Source: Alteromonadaceae bacterium M269
GTDB lineage: Bacteria; Pseudomonadota; Gammaproteobacteria; Enterobacterales; Alteromonadaceae
Length of the DNA stretch: 64,000 nucleotides
Assembly: GCA_004353515.1 (NCBI GenBank)
Contig: SMNZ01000006.1
Location: forward strand, 434,001-498,000
Direction: 5' to 3'
Below, in pieces: positions 8,484 to 18,642 of the stretch (the first letter of the stretch is position 1; each line of letters opens with the position of its first letter). The position numbers and the translations under genes were made by a program. Under the pieces are notes generated by a model. It was given only the letters and a program-made list of their open reading frames with translations. It did no database searches and had not been told where the DNA came from.

Positions 8484-9260
8484 TTAACTGCGCGTTCCAA
8501 TGCCTCTGCTAATCAATTGATAGGCAATAGTGAAAAGAATGATATTAAAGATAACGAGTACAATAAGAGATGTACCGAAAGCTACGTCTGATGTACCTAA
8601 GAATCCGTACCTGAAGCCATTCACCATATAAACGACAGGATTGACTTTGCTCACCCATTGCCAGAATTCTGGAAGTAGAGTCAGTGAGTAAAAGACTCCG
8701 CCCAAGTAAGTCAAAGGCGTTAGTACAAAGGTTGGTACTATGCTGATGTCATCAAAGGTCTTTGCGTAAACTGCATTAATCAATCCACCTGCAGAAAACA
8801 GCGATGCTGTAAGTATTAAAATACTGAATAAGGCAGCGAGATTGTGAATGCGTATATCAACAAAGAATAGCGATACGACAGTAACTATGATGCCAATGAT
8901 GACAGCTCGAGCGATGCCGCCACCAACATAACCTAGTATCAATATCCAATGAGGAATAGGAGCAACCATCAACTCTTCAATGCTATTTTGAAATTTAGCA
9001 CTAAAGAAAGATGAAGAAACATTGGCGTACGAGCTTGTGATAACCGACATCATAATTAAGCCGGGTACAATAAACTCCATGTAACTGAAGCCGCCCATCT
9101 GACCGATTCTGCTTCCAATAAGGTTACCGAAAATAACAAAATACAGCGACATGGTAATCGCTGGTGGAACAAGTGTTTGGATCCAAATTCTTAAAAAGCG
9201 CGTGCACTCTTTGATCCAGATTGTGCGTAAAGCCACCATATTACGATTAGGCATTGGCAA
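8484..9260 (-). CDS. yadH: ABC-2 type transporter permease, YadH-like
   Basis: This inner-membrane permease has 258 residues and six hydrophobic segments. The ABC-2 signature region IEELMVAPIPHWILILGYV follows the first two segments. It overlaps the upstream ATPase gene by 14 bases, so the two are co-translated. Length and pairing match E. coli YadH/YadG, a putative exporter whose substrate is not established. Daunorubicin- or Nod-factor-type exporters share the fold, so the substrate is left open. Confidence 0.88.
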   Translation of the reverse strand: MPMPNRNMVALRTIWIKECTRFLRIWIQTLVPPAITMSLYFVIFGNLIGSRIGQMGGFSYMEFIVPGLIMMSVITSSYANVSSSFFSAKFQNSIEELMVAPIPHWILILGYVGGGIARAVIIGIIVTVVSLFFVDIRIHNLAALFSILILTASLFSAGGLINAVYAKTFDDISIVPTFVLTPLTYLGGVFYSLTLLPEFWQWVSKVNPVVYMVNGFRYGFLGTSDVAFGTSLIVLVIFNIILFTIAYQLISRGIGTRS

Positions 9261-10191
9261 CCTCCTCGGCTTTATTTTCGTTCCTGCCGTCTTCGACTAA
9301 CCTAACGAACAACTCTTCTAATCGGTTTGATTTATTTCTCATGCTCAATACTTGGATATCTTGCTCACTGAGTTGGGAGAAGACATTATTCAGGCTGCTG
9401 CTTTTCGGCAAGTCGATTTCAATAGTGTGATCGTCAATTTGACGTGAAACAAATCCTTCGAGCGTGACTGATTTCGTTGTTGGTTCGATATCCAACACGA
9501 ACGTTTCAACGTTGAGCTTAGATATCAGATTCTTCATGCTGGTGTTCTCGACAATAGTTCCTTTATCAATAATGGCGATATTGCGACACAGCATTTCTGC
9601 TTCTTCGAGATAATGTGTCGTCAAGATAATGGTAATACCTTGTTCATTAAGCTCTGTTAAGAAACTCCACATTGAACGACGAATTTCGATATCGACACCC
9701 GCTGTTGGCTCATCGAGGATCAAAATCTTCGGCTCATGCATCAATGCTCTGGCAATCATTAAACGTCGCTTCATTCCGCCTGAAAGTTCACGAGCACGCG
9801 AGTTGCGCTTGTCCCACAAGTCGAGCTGAGACAAGTATTTTTCTGCTCTTACTTTGGCAATATTTCGCGGAACACCATAATACCCAGCCTGATTAACAAC
9901 GATCTGAAATGGCGTTTCGAATTGGCTGAAATTGAATTCTTGGGGAACGAGGCCAATACAGGTTTTAGCTTCAACTAACTCTTTATCGATGCAATGTCCT
10001 GAAACGTGGACGCTTCCAGACGTTTTGTTGACTAGGGAGCTGATAACACCAATCGTAGTTGATTTGCCCGCACCGTTTGGTCCTAGTAGGGCAAAGAAGT
10101 CACCTTCTTCTACCGAAAGGTTAATACCTTTAAGTGCTTGCGTGCCACCTTTATAGGTTTTCTTCAAGTCTTGAATATCCAGTGCTTTCAT
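9247..10191 (-). CDS. yadG: ABC transporter ATP-binding protein, YadG-like
   Basis: This ATPase has 314 residues. The Walker A motif is LLGPNGAGKSTTIG, the Q-loop follows VPQEF, the ABC signature is LSGGMKRRL, Walker B is ILILDEPTAGVD and the switch histidine is in TTHYLEEAE. A C-terminal region of about 95 residues is typical of the DrrA/YadG branch. It is the first gene of a two-gene unit with the overlapping permease. A copy of the recurrent intergenic motif lies about 60 bases upstream, between this gene and the divergent Ntn hydrolase. Confidence 0.92.
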   Translation of the reverse strand: MKALDIQDLKKTYKGGTQALKGINLSVEEGDFFALLGPNGAGKSTTIGVISSLVNKTSGSVHVSGHCIDKELVEAKTCIGLVPQEFNFSQFETPFQIVVNQAGYYGVPRNIAKVRAEKYLSQLDLWDKRNSRARELSGGMKRRLMIARALMHEPKILILDEPTAGVDIEIRRSMWSFLTELNEQGITIILTTHYLEEAEMLCRNIAIIDKGTIVENTSMKNLISKLNVETFVLDIEPTTKSVTLEGFVSRQIDDHTIEIDLPKSSSLNNVFSQLSEQDIQVLSMRNKSNRLEELFVRLVEDGRNENKAEEVANA

Positions 10192-10356
10192 TAACTCACT
10201 CTTGTTTTGTCCAACAGTGGCGAATGCCGTTGGTATTTGAGGTTACAAGGTCAATAGGCCTTATATCTATTATGCCAAAAATTCAAAAGCTTATCGCCTT
10301 TAAATAGTGAATATGATATCTAGATAAACTATCGATTTTCCCTATTGAGATATCCC

Positions 10357-11151
10357 ATGTGCACTATCGGCGCTGTTAAGCTGAGTGAAGACGAAATTGT
10401 TTTATTTAAAAATAAAGATTTTGCTGATTCAACCTTTAGTGATGAAGTGGTTCTCAGTGAGCATCATTTCGGTGCTAAGGGTTTAGAAACTTTTGACGCG
10501 GCTGGTGCAGAGTCTGTTTTTTCCGGCCTTTCTGTTGGCGCTAATCGCTACGGCTTGCTCGCTTGCGTGAATCATGTCAAAACGACAGGTAATGAAGCTC
10601 TGAATTACGACATATTGGTACAGGAAGTTATTGAAAATGCACTGAGTGTTGATGAGGCAATTCAGAGTGTGCAAAAAGCCATTGATATTCAACCCTATTG
10701 GTGGGGGAATCTCGTTATAGCGGATACCGAGCAATTAGCGGTAATTGAAGTCAGAGGGAAGGAGTGTCAGGTTCGTATTGATTATGAATCTGTCTTTCGT
10801 ACCAATCATCAGCCAATGTACGGTGAACATCAATCCCCAGATAATATCCGTTGCAGTGCTGCACGCTTCGAGAGTGCAGAGCAAAGATTAGCTCATATTG
10901 GTTGCTTAGAGGATGTTTTTGAGCTTTTATCGACACACGATAATGTTGGAGAAAAAAGCGGAATTTGTAATCACACAGATACGCTAAGTACGGTTTATTC
11001 CTATATTTTACACCGAGTGAGAAATCAAATTAGGCTCTATGTCACCAAAGGAAATCCCTGTTCAAACAAATGGCACAGCTTAGATCTACCTCTAGGAGAG
11101 GATTGGTCTTCTAAAAATGCGAGTGCCTTTTTAGAACAATATCCTAACTAA
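10357..11151 (+). CDS. Ntn-type hydrolase with N-terminal cysteine (C45-like)
   Basis: From the ATG at 10357 the protein has 264 residues and begins Met-Cys-Thr-Ile. Removal of the Met would expose Cys as the N-terminal nucleophile, as in N-terminal nucleophile hydrolases. The following strand pattern, FKNKDFAD and then GLSVGANRYGLLACVNHV, resembles the acyl-coenzyme A:6-APA acyltransferase/carcinine hydrolase (C45) family. An in-frame TTG at 10345 would hide the Cys and is rejected. Substrate is unknown; an amide or acyl-amine is likely. It is transcribed away from the yadGH-like operon. Confidence 0.68.
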   Translation: MCTIGAVKLSEDEIVLFKNKDFADSTFSDEVVLSEHHFGAKGLETFDAAGAESVFSGLSVGANRYGLLACVNHVKTTGNEALNYDILVQEVIENALSVDEAIQSVQKAIDIQPYWWGNLVIADTEQLAVIEVRGKECQVRIDYESVFRTNHQPMYGEHQSPDNIRCSAARFESAEQRLAHIGCLEDVFELLSTHDNVGEKSGICNHTDTLSTVYSYILHRVRNQIRLYVTKGNPCSNKWHSLDLPLGEDWSSKNASAFLEQYPN

Positions 11152-11168
11152 CCTTAGATTAGGCGAGC

Positions 11169-11588
11169 TTAGTCGGGATATCGATCAGCCATGATTTCGA
11201 CGGATTGTTTGATAATGTCTGTTAGCACATCGAAATCAACATCTGATAAACGTTTAACGTAAAGGCATGATTTGCCTATTTTATGTTTACCTAGGGTGCT
11301 TAGCTGTTCTTCGAAGTTACCTAACCCAGGCATAATATAAATGGATATATTTTGCGCTCGCGGTGAAAATCCGACTCTAAGAAAATCACCTTCTCTCCCG
11401 CTCTCATAGCGGTAGTGATAGCTGCCAAAGCCAACGATGGAACCTCCCCACATAGCCGGTTCTTGATTTGTAATACCCTGCATTAGATTTAAGAGTTGTA
11501 GGCAGTCGTTACGTTTTTCCTCGTTCTGTATCTGCGAAAGAAACGCACTTACGTCGCCTTGATTCTGAACTGTTTTATTACCAGCCAT
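11169..11588 (-). CDS. DUF1801 (YdhG-like) protein
   Basis: This cytoplasmic protein of 139 residues has the DUF1801 pattern: an N-terminal helix followed by MWGGSIVGFGSYHYRY and a C-terminal ADRYP tail. The family has no firmly assigned function. The ATG at 11588 has GGGAGG about nine bases upstream; earlier starts reading through to 11624 lie before that site and are rejected. It is convergent with the Ntn hydrolase, from which it is separated by 17 bases. Confidence 0.8.
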   Translation of the reverse strand: MAGNKTVQNQGDVSAFLSQIQNEEKRNDCLQLLNLMQGITNQEPAMWGGSIVGFGSYHYRYESGREGDFLRVGFSPRAQNISIYIMPGLGNFEEQLSTLGKHKIGKSCLYVKRLSDVDFDVLTDIIKQSVEIMADRYPD

Positions 11589-11784
11589 AGGGCCAAGCCT
11601 CCCGTTACACATCTGAACCTTCATACTGGGGGGTGTTGAACTTTACAGTAAAGGTCAACAGACCCTAATTAAATTTAGCATATTGGCGAAATAGGTACTG
11701 GCTTGGTTAGGTCTCTCAGTAAGGTGGAAAAAGTTGTTTGCCACATACGAAATTAGCGTAAGTGGTATGTTGATGAGGAAACTA

Positions 11785-12258
11785 ATGGTGGAAAGCAATA
11801 CCCCAAGGCGTCAAGGCGGTGGTTGGTTACTAAAATTTGGAGTCGTCGTTGTACTCGCATTCGCAGGTTATTTTGGTAATAAAGCGGTTCAGAGCTATTT
11901 TGGACAACAAGCGTTAGATGGGACGGGCTTGGTTGCGCTCTCACTTGATGAAGCGTTAGTGAAAGCAGAAAAAGAAAATAAGCTCGTCTTAGCCGATATG
12001 TCAGCGATTTGGTGTCCAACATGTCGTCGGTTAGATAAAGAAGTGTTCTCCAGTGATGTTGTGAAAGACGTTATTGATGATCAGTATATTTTTGCTCGTA
12101 TCGAATATGAGTCAGAACAGGGTAAAGCTTTTATGGAGCGCTACAAAGTGCGTGGTTTCCCAACGCTACTCGTGTTGAGCTCGAATGGAGACAAAATGGG
12201 ACAGCTACCGCTGACCTTTATGCCTGAAGAGTTTGCGAAGATGATTGATCGTTCTTAA
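11785..12258 (+). CDS. Membrane-anchored thioredoxin-fold protein
   Basis: An N-terminal transmembrane segment (about residues 14-30, LLKFGVVVVLAFAGYF) anchors a periplasmic thioredoxin domain. The active site is WCPTCRRLDKEVF, a CxxC of the DsbD-gamma/thioredoxin_7 type. The cis-proline loop is RGFPTLLVL. The ATG at 11785 has GAGGA five bases before it; earlier in-frame ATGs exist at 11767 and 11773. A role in reducing or isomerising envelope disulfides is inferred; the partner is unknown. A hairpin terminator follows. Length from this start is 157 residues. Confidence 0.8.
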   Translation: MVESNTPRRQGGGWLLKFGVVVVLAFAGYFGNKAVQSYFGQQALDGTGLVALSLDEALVKAEKENKLVLADMSAIWCPTCRRLDKEVFSSDVVKDVIDDQYIFARIEYESEQGKAFMERYKVRGFPTLLVLSSNGDKMGQLPLTFMPEEFAKMIDRS

Positions 12259-12273
12259 TTTAGCTTGTTTAGT

Positions 12274-12311
12274 TTATTGGGGGCACATAACAATCTCATG
12301 TACCCCAATAA
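12274..12311. terminator. Hairpin between convergent thioredoxin and PEP-CTERM genes
   Basis: TTATTGGGG (12274-12282) pairs with CCCCAATAA (12303-12311). CACAT and ATGTA inside the loop can extend the stem across a bulge. The A/T flanks make it a plausible terminator for both strands. Confidence 0.65.
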
Positions 12312-12327
12312 TTGAGCTATTTGGTAT

Positions 12328-12954
12328 CTAGCGTCTTGCTCGTCGGTAAAATCCGAACAATGCTAATGCCGGAACGAATAAAAGGAGATTAGACGGTTCG
12401 GGAACCGCTGTTGTGGAAGAAGCGAACCCTAACGTTAAGCTTAACCGCTGAGATTGACCTATCGTGTTCCCCAATGTTGTGCTCGTGGCCAAATCTTGAT
12501 CGATGGCATTGGCAACGCTCGCCGGATTGGCGTTATTCCCGAAGCTTGTGAATGAACTCACTACGTTCGCGAACTCAAAAATACTATTCTCAAAATTTAA
12601 TCTGACTTCAGTAATATTTAGGCCACCTCCAAAAGGAAGTGCAAAATTAAATATTGTTGAGATGGTAATAAATTCGCCGTTTATATCAAAGAGCCCATCA
12701 CTGTCTGAGTAAAATACATCATAAAATTCTGTTGTCGCGCCTATAAAATCTCTGCTTGCGCTATTTAATGTATTCAATCTGTTCGTTAGCTGAGCACTCT
12801 CAGTTAAAAAAGTAACACTACTTAGTGGACCTGTTTGCTCGAAGAAGGTCACCGATTCTAAGCCATCTAATAACCTTATTGGTGTTGCATTGCCGGTGAA
12901 TGAACAAGACAGTATGGTGATTGCAATACAAAGTCTTTTAAAATATTTCATCAT
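12328..12954 (-). CDS. PEP-CTERM sorting-signal protein
   Basis: This secreted protein of 208 residues has a signal peptide (1-23, ending GNA before TPIR). Its C-terminal sorting signal is VPEPSNLLLFVPALALFGFY followed by RRARR. In known systems this tripartite tail is cut by an exosortase (XrtA type), and such proteins are often tied to exopolysaccharide secretion. The middle part is Ser/Thr/Asn/Phe-rich with no recognised domain. No exosortase lies in this window. It is a single gene. Confidence 0.85.
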   Translation of the reverse strand: MMKYFKRLCIAITILSCSFTGNATPIRLLDGLESVTFFEQTGPLSSVTFLTESAQLTNRLNTLNSASRDFIGATTEFYDVFYSDSDGLFDINGEFITISTIFNFALPFGGGLNITEVRLNFENSIFEFANVVSSFTSFGNNANPASVANAIDQDLATSTTLGNTIGQSQRLSLTLGFASSTTAVPEPSNLLLFVPALALFGFYRRARR

Positions 12955-13216
12955 AACTAATCCAAATGTTGATTTAATATATTGGAGGTTTCAAAAACTG
13001 CGCGAGACGGTGTTTAGTTCCAACTAATCTGCATATATACCTCCTTGTTATGATGTGAAAACTATATGTCGTTAACTCTTTATCGACGCGTGGTGGATTT
13101 TCTATAAATAATAATATTTATTTTGGTTAAAAATATGTTTTATTAAATAAGGTATGGTTCACGTGATTTTTGAGGGAACTAAAGAATAGTATCTGTTGAA
13201 GTAGGGACGTTAATTG

Positions 13217-13582
13217 TTAGAAAGTATCTCCCCAAATTCCCAACATACTGAAGGTTATCCGAATAGCTGCAAGCGTAAGGATGATAAAGAGAGTCCCTAA
13301 CAAATAGTAAATCCCCCGTTGTAATCTAACTTTTAAACGCTTAAACCAAGACAATTCCTTATCCGGTTTTGGTGGAACGTGGGGGAAAGTCGAGAGTAGA
13401 AAAAAGAACAAAAGACTCCAGAGTACACCTAAAACGCTGGGCATGAGATAGATGTCTGTTTCTATGCCTGCCAATTGAAATAACGTAGCTATAAATAAAC
13501 TAAAAGAAGCTATGCCAAGCAGAAGAACAACAGGCTTAGTCCAACGTAGTAGTCGGGAAAGGGATCCTAAAGTTGATAGCAT
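13217..13582 (-). CDS. Small inner-membrane protein, unknown
   Basis: This 121-residue protein has three hydrophobic segments: about 17-37 (VVLLLGIASFSLFIATLF), 47-65 and 90-112. A short Pro/Lys-rich loop (FPHVPPKPDKELSWFKRLK) lies between the second and third. No family was recognised. There is no clear Shine-Dalgarno sequence before the ATG at 13582, so the start could be different. It lies downstream of the S1/P1 nuclease gene on the same strand, separated by 70 bases that hold a hairpin. Confidence 0.55.
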   Translation of the reverse strand: MLSTLGSLSRLLRWTKPVVLLLGIASFSLFIATLFQLAGIETDIYLMPSVLGVLWSLLFFFLLSTFPHVPPKPDKELSWFKRLKVRLQRGIYYLLGTLFIILTLAAIRITFSMLGIWGDTF

Positions 13583-13593
13583 GTTGAGGAGTT

Positions 13594-13621
13594 GAAGTAG
13601 CCTAGCTTAATAAGCTACTTC
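13594..13621. other. Inverted repeat between nuclease and small membrane gene
   Basis: GAAGTAGC (13594-13601) pairs with GCTACTTC (13614-13621). The loop itself holds the near-palindrome TAGCTTAATAAGCTA. There is no T-run on either strand, so it may be a weak terminator or an mRNA-stabilising hairpin. Confidence 0.45.
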
Positions 13622-13652
13622 TTATCATATACTCAAAGGTAAGGAGAAAACT

Positions 13653-14426
13653 TTATTTAAATATATCGTTCAGGTAAGCCGCAATGCGCACTCCACCTTG
13701 TGAAAGGCGCTTTTTGACTGTAGGAATGTGCTGATATTTGTAATCCCAAGAAATGCGATCAGAATCTGGGTAAATCGTATCTCGGATTTTTGTACTTTCA
13801 GTGATCCAAACTTGAGGATCTGCCACTTTCCAGTCGTTCGCTTGTTTGTTAGTAATCTTACTGTTTAGCCAATTTGTCCACTCAGTAAAAGACAATTGCT
13901 GACCATCAATTAGCCCACTGTCCCATACACGGTGAAGGTTTGAATCCTCTCCGAAGAAAGTTAATTTAACGTCGTTACCACCTCTGTCTGTGCCGTTACC
14001 TGCATGTAATGGTTGATGTAGGTCTCCAACAATGTGCACGATGAAACGCAGCGCTAGCTGCTTTTGTTCAAGCGTAGAGTTCTTATTCTTTAATATTGCT
14101 GAAAAGCGTTTTAATGCTGTAACTGAGTCGCCTTGAGCTGGGGCACCGACTTCCGGATAAGTCTTTCCTTCCGGCACACTGACATAGTGATAAGGTGACG
14201 CTGTTTTTTGCCAAAATTCCTCAGGATTTGAGCGCATTTCATCTGGCCAAGTTGAAGCTTCAGCTAGTGTTTCTGGTCCAAGGATCTTTTCAATTTGTGT
14301 TTTGGCTTTGTCGGTCAAATACAATTCAGCAATCGCGCCTGTAACACGGTGACCAGTTTGACCCCAAGCAAGAGCACTTGGAGCAATAGAGATAAACAAT
14401 AGCGTAGTAATCAGTTTTTTAAGCAT
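13653..14426 (-). CDS. S1/P1-type nuclease, secreted
   Basis: This protein has 257 residues with a signal peptide (MLKKLITTLLFISIAPSALA). Cleavage leaves Trp at the mature N-terminus (WGQTGHR), whose backbone and side group bind zinc in the S1/P1 nuclease/phospholipase C fold. Further zinc ligands are in HIVGDLHQPLHAG and the following GGNDV, and Asp/His residues recur as expected. It should degrade single-stranded nucleic acids in the periplasm or medium, perhaps for phosphate or nucleoside supply. An upstream in-frame start reaching 14483 would bury the signal peptide and is rejected. Confidence 0.9.
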   Translation of the reverse strand: MLKKLITTLLFISIAPSALAWGQTGHRVTGAIAELYLTDKAKTQIEKILGPETLAEASTWPDEMRSNPEEFWQKTASPYHYVSVPEGKTYPEVGAPAQGDSVTALKRFSAILKNKNSTLEQKQLALRFIVHIVGDLHQPLHAGNGTDRGGNDVKLTFFGEDSNLHRVWDSGLIDGQQLSFTEWTNWLNSKITNKQANDWKVADPQVWITESTKIRDTIYPDSDRISWDYKYQHIPTVKKRLSQGGVRIAAYLNDIFK

Positions 14427-14567
14427 ATTTCTGTCTTTGTTACGAGGGCTACAAACCCTTAAGTTAAATACTGCAGCAAGCAAAGAGCCGTAGCATAAAG
14501 GATAAAATAATTGAGCGTATGAATATTTTATGATTTCTTTAACGGTCCAGTCTAGGCTCTACAAGCA

Positions 14568-15203
14568 CTAGTGCTTGTATCCCCACCTTTCCATTAAGGA
14601 TTGCTCGATGCCCAAGTGATCTAGAATCCGAGCGACAACAAAGTTAACTAAGTCATTTATGGACTCAGGCTTGTGATAAAAACCTGGTGCAGCAGGCATG
14701 ATGGTGACACCGGTTTGAGAAAGCGTCAGCATGTTTTGTAAATGTATCGTAGAAAGAGGCATCTCCCTTGGCACCAAAATCAGTTGACCTTTTTCTTTGA
14801 TAACCACGTCGGCTGCTCTTTCAATTAAGTTGTTACTTGCTCCTGTAGCTATTGCAGAGACTGAACCCGCGGAGCATGGGCAAACAACCATTTGTTTTGG
14901 TGCTGCCGAGCCTGAAGCGACGGGCGAGAACCATTCTTCCTTTCCACAGACGATGAGTTGTCCTTCTTTAGCATCGAATTTCTCGGTAAAAAACTCTGTT
15001 GCAGCCTGTGGGTTAGCGGGGATTTGCAAGTCTTCTTCCGTGGCAAACACGACTCTCGCTGCGGAGGATATCAGTAAATACACTTGGTAATCTGCAGCAA
15101 GCAAAACTTCCAATAGCCTCAATGCATAAGGAGCTCCAGATGCACCAGTGACTGCTAAGGTTATGCGTTTTTGTGAAAGGTAGCTCGTTTCTTTAGTTGT
15201 CAT
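14568..15203 (-). CDS. ubiX: Flavin prenyltransferase UbiX
   Basis: UbiX makes prenylated FMN, the cofactor of the UbiD decarboxylase in ubiquinone synthesis. The N-terminal [18 protein letters not shown] is the FMN-binding signature. [19 protein letters not shown] and [14 protein letters not shown] are the conserved central motifs, and [14 protein letters not shown] closes the site. The 211-residue length is usual. It overlaps the end of mpl by 11 bases, so both are in one unit. Confidence 0.95.
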   Translation of the reverse strand: MTTKETSYLSQKRITLAVTGASGAPYALRLLEVLLAADYQVYLLISSAARVVFATEEDLQIPANPQAATEFFTEKFDAKEGQLIVCGKEEWFSPVASGSAAPKQMVVCPCSAGSVSAIATGASNNLIERAADVVIKEKGQLILVPREMPLSTIHLQNMLTLSQTGVTIMPAAPGFYHKPESINDLVNFVVARILDHLGIEQSLMERWGYKH

Positions 15204-16557
15204 ATTTTGTTTTTAAACTCGCTAATAACTTGTTGTGAATGTTGCCAAAGCCACCGTTACTCATGATGACGATATGATCGCCTGCAAGGCTCCGATCTGT
15301 CAGCACTGTAACCAGCTCCTCAACATCATTATAGAGTGCAGCTGGTATCTTGCTTTGAGCAATGCTGTCAGAGAAGTTTGAGTCCTGGCTACTCTCAGGT
15401 GTCTCATACGCATAAACTGCGTCAGCGAGTTGCCAAGACTGCGCTAGCTTATCTTTGTGTACACCCATCTTCATAGTGTTTGAACGAGGTTCTAACACGG
15501 CCAATATGCGTGCTTTACCAGCCTTATCTCTAAGGCCTTTGAGCGTTGTTTCTATCGCGGTTGGGTGATGGGCAAAGTCATCATAAACCGTAATGTCATT
15601 AACAGTGCCACGAACTTCCATACGTCTTTTGGTATTAATGAACTCATTTAGTGCTTCGATTGCATCTTGCGGTCTTACACCAACATTTCTAGCAGCGGCA
15701 ATAGCCATCAGACCATTCGATCTATTGTGCTCGCCTTGAAGATCCCAACAGACACGGCCTTGTTTTTCATTGTCGAATATTACGTCAAACGAACAGCCAT
15801 CATCGCTGATGTTGTCGACTTTCCAATCGCCATTTGCGGTTTGGCAAGGTGTCCAACAACCCATTTCAAGAGTTTCCTGAATAGGTTTATCGCCCTCAGG
15901 ATAAAGAACTAAGCCGTTGTTTGGGACCATTCTCATTAAGTGATGAAACTGTCGCTGAATGGCAGCTAAATCGGGGAATATATCAGCGTGGTCGAACTCA
16001 AGATTATTGATAACCAAGGTTCTTGGGCGATAGTGCACAAACTTGGAGCGCTTATCAAAAAATGCTGTGTCGTATTCGTCTGCTTCGATAACGAAAAAAG
16101 GTGAATCTCCTAATCTTGCCGAAATACCGAAGTTTTGAGGTACACCACCAATAAGGAATCCCGGCTTCATGCCTGCGTACTCTAGTATCCACGCCAACAT
16201 ACTGCTAGTTGTGGTTTTACCATGTGTTCCTGATATAGCAAGTACCCAACGTGAACTAAGCAGGTTATCTAAAAGCCACTCAGGGCCACTGGTGTAAGGA
16301 ATGTTTCTTTCTAAAACGTATTCGACTGCGGGATTACCACGGGACATCGCGTTGCCTATGACAACAATGTCAGGCTCAGGCTTAAATTGCTCAGTTGAAT
16401 AGCCTTGTGTTAGTTCAATACCTAACTCGGTCAGCTGAGTGCTCATTGGCGGATAAACGTTAGCGTCTGAGCCCGTGACTTTATGCCCTAATGACTTGGC
16501 TAACGCCGCAATACCGCCCATAAAGGTACCGCAGATACCTAAAATATGTACATGCAT
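15193..16557 (-). CDS. mpl: Murein tripeptide ligase Mpl
   Basis: Mpl reattaches the recycled tripeptide L-Ala-gamma-D-Glu-meso-DAP to UDP-MurNAc. It has 454 residues with the Mur ligase plan. The N-terminal UDP-binding loop reads [17 protein letters not shown], the ATP P-loop is [13 protein letters not shown] near 110, and the C-terminal domain contains [15 protein letters not shown] and [19 protein letters not shown] at the N-terminus separates Mpl from MurC. It is upstream of and overlaps ubiX. Confidence 0.95.
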   Translation of the reverse strand: MHVHILGICGTFMGGIAALAKSLGHKVTGSDANVYPPMSTQLTELGIELTQGYSTEQFKPEPDIVVIGNAMSRGNPAVEYVLERNIPYTSGPEWLLDNLLSSRWVLAISGTHGKTTTSSMLAWILEYAGMKPGFLIGGVPQNFGISARLGDSPFFVIEADEYDTAFFDKRSKFVHYRPRTLVINNLEFDHADIFPDLAAIQRQFHHLMRMVPNNGLVLYPEGDKPIQETLEMGCWTPCQTANGDWKVDNISDDGCSFDVIFDNEKQGRVCWDLQGEHNRSNGLMAIAAARNVGVRPQDAIEALNEFINTKRRMEVRGTVNDITVYDDFAHHPTAIETTLKGLRDKAGKARILAVLEPRSNTMKMGVHKDKLAQSWQLADAVYAYETPESSQDSNFSDSIAQSKIPAALYNDVEELVTVLTDRSLAGDHIVIMSNGGFGNIHNKLLASLKTKYDN

Positions 16558-16726
16558 AGAATTAATTTAAATGACGCTTTTGTTCAGTAGAGTGCAAGGT
16601 TATCAAACTAATGGAGAAGAGCCTAAATATAAAAGGAGTTAGAGGGGTGAGTTAAATAGCTAAAAAAGTTATACTAAAGGTGTTTTTGTAACTACTTCTG
16701 AAAAACCACATAAACAAGGTCAAAAA

Positions 16727-17698
16727 ATGAAAAGACTTAATACTGTCTTGCAAAACGATGGTGCGCCACTCGAACTTATTTTGTTAATACGTACGCTACT
16801 TGCAGCTTGTAAAGAAATCTCTTTCCGGGTTGGACAAGGTGCACTGGCAGGGGTTTTAGGTTCGACCTTGAGTGAAAATGTACAAGGTGAGACTCAGAAG
16901 AAACTAGATGTTATTTCTAATCAAATCCTAAAAGACATATTGAGTGAATCGGGTTACGTAAAGGCAATTTCTTCTGAAGAAGAAGAAACGGTTGTTCCTT
17001 GTAACCCTGATGGTAAGTATCTAGTCAGCTATGACCCTCTAGATGGTTCTTCAAATACTGATATTAACAGCCTTATCGGTACCATCTTTTCAATAACGCA
17101 CGCTCCACAATGGATGGACCCAAGTGACCCTTCAGCGTTTCTGCAGCCTGGAACGCAGATGGTTGCTGCGGGTTACGTATTGTATGGTCCGTCAACTATG
17201 TTGGCGATGACAACAGGTCGTGGTACACACTTGTATACACTAGATAAAACGCATGGTGGTTTCCTTCTGGCAGAAGAGAATATCTCTGTGCCTGAGCAAA
17301 CCAAAGAATTTGCGATTAACTCATCTAATCAACGCCATTGGGAAGCACCAATGCAAGATTATATCTCTGACTTATTGATGGGTAGTGAAGGTCCACGCGG
17401 TAAAGATTTCAACATGCGTTGGGTCGGTGCCATGGTGGGTGACATCCACCGCATACTTTGTCGCGGTGGTATTTTCTCTTATCCGTTTGACAAGCGTAAC
17501 CCTAAGATCCCAGGCAAGCTTAGATTGCTTTATGAAGCCAATCCTATGTCTTTCCTCATTGAGCAAGCTGGTGGCGCTGCGTCGACAGGTGCTGGGCGTA
17601 TTCTGGAGGTAATGCCGACTGAAATCCATCAACGTGTTCCAGTCATTATGGGTTCAAAAGAGGAAGTAGAAACTTGTGTAGGTTACCACTCTAAGTGA
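16727..17698 (+). CDS. fbp: Fructose-1,6-bisphosphatase class 1
   Basis: Fbp hydrolyses fructose 1,6-bisphosphate in gluconeogenesis. The metal-binding signature [20 protein letters not shown] is near residue 104, preceded by SSEEEE, and the substrate loop [15 protein letters not shown] is present near 265. Its 323 residues fit the class I enzyme. AAGGTC precedes the ATG by a short spacer. A TATACT box at 16670-16675 is a possible -10 element. The stop codon overlaps the start of the next gene (GTGA), suggesting co-translation. Confidence 0.95.
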   Translation: MKRLNTVLQNDGAPLELILLIRTLLAACKEISFRVGQGALAGVLGSTLSENVQGETQKKLDVISNQILKDILSESGYVKAISSEEEETVVPCNPDGKYLVSYDPLDGSSNTDINSLIGTIFSITHAPQWMDPSDPSAFLQPGTQMVAAGYVLYGPSTMLAMTTGRGTHLYTLDKTHGGFLLAEENISVPEQTKEFAINSSNQRHWEAPMQDYISDLLMGSEGPRGKDFNMRWVGAMVGDIHRILCRGGIFSYPFDKRNPKIPGKLRLLYEANPMSFLIEQAGGAASTGAGRILEVMPTEIHQRVPVIMGSKEEVETCVGYHSK

Positions 17699-18459
17699 CC
17701 TCTGCAGCACTAGCCGCAAAAGAGCTACTACGCCGAAGACGTGAAGATATCCAATCAGGCCGGTTGGATGAAGCGCTTCGGCCTACGAGTATCGAACAAG
17801 CCTTTGCTATACAAAACGAAATCATCAAGCAAAGTGATGATACGGTTGGCGGATGGAAGTGCCTGCTTCCACTTGATAATGGCAATATTATTGTTGCCCC
17901 TATCTTTAGCCAAGAAATCCAGACGAAGTCACCTTGCTATCTTGCTGCCGACAATGGCTTGGCGAGAGTTGAACCTGAAGTTGCCTTTGTTTTAGGGCAG
18001 GACTTACCGTCTCGATCAGAAGCATATTCAGAGCAAGAAATTGATGAAGCCATAGCGCATTGTCATATGGCCTTGGAATTAACCAAATCACGTTTTGAGG
18101 CTGATTCTGGCTCGGATTACTATGAAATGTTTGCCGACTGTTTTATTAATCAGGGAATGTTTATTGGTCCTGAGATCGATAAAGCTACTGCATATGACAT
18201 CCCTCGATTGAATATCCATATTCGAAATGGAGGTCAGGTTGAATCCTATGACGGTGCTCATCCAAACTTAAGTGCTCATAAGCCAGTTTATTGGTTAATT
18301 AATAAAATGAGCCAACGTGGTGTGGGCTTTAAAAAGGGGCAAGCGATTATCACCGGTTCTTATGTAGGATTGGTTGATCTTGAGTTCGATACAACTTACG
18401 AAATTGAATACGAAGGATTGGATAAATACCAAGTGACATTCGCCAAAGTAACTTCGTAG
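17695..18459 (+). CDS. 2-keto-4-pentenoate hydratase / FAH-family protein
   Basis: This 254-residue protein belongs to the fumarylacetoacetate hydrolase superfamily, MhpD/DmpE branch. The metal-binding acidic residues are in [11 protein letters not shown] and in [10 protein letters not shown]. The tail [18 protein letters not shown] resembles the usual GDVITTGS motif, with GQ in place of GD. The GTG start at 17695 overlaps the fbp stop by four bases. Members hydrate 2-hydroxypenta-2,4-dienoates or decarboxylate oxaloacetate-type acids; no aromatic-degradation genes are nearby, so the substrate is open. Confidence 0.8.
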   Translation: MTSAALAAKELLRRRREDIQSGRLDEALRPTSIEQAFAIQNEIIKQSDDTVGGWKCLLPLDNGNIIVAPIFSQEIQTKSPCYLAADNGLARVEPEVAFVLGQDLPSRSEAYSEQEIDEAIAHCHMALELTKSRFEADSGSDYYEMFADCFINQGMFIGPEIDKATAYDIPRLNIHIRNGGQVESYDGAHPNLSAHKPVYWLINKMSQRGVGFKKGQAIITGSYVGLVDLEFDTTYEIEYEGLDKYQVTFAKVTS

Positions 18460-18642
18460 ACTGAATTAACCTCGAACCAAGTTGACATATTTGATAACAG
18501 AGTTTAATCAAACCTGGCAGACCACTGTGTACGTGAAGCCACTACTCGCACTCATAATTATCCTAATGCAGATATGAGTAATAACCGAATCTCGAAAGCT
18601 CAGTTCACACCTTTAATACGGCGTTTTGCTTCCACGTGTTAT

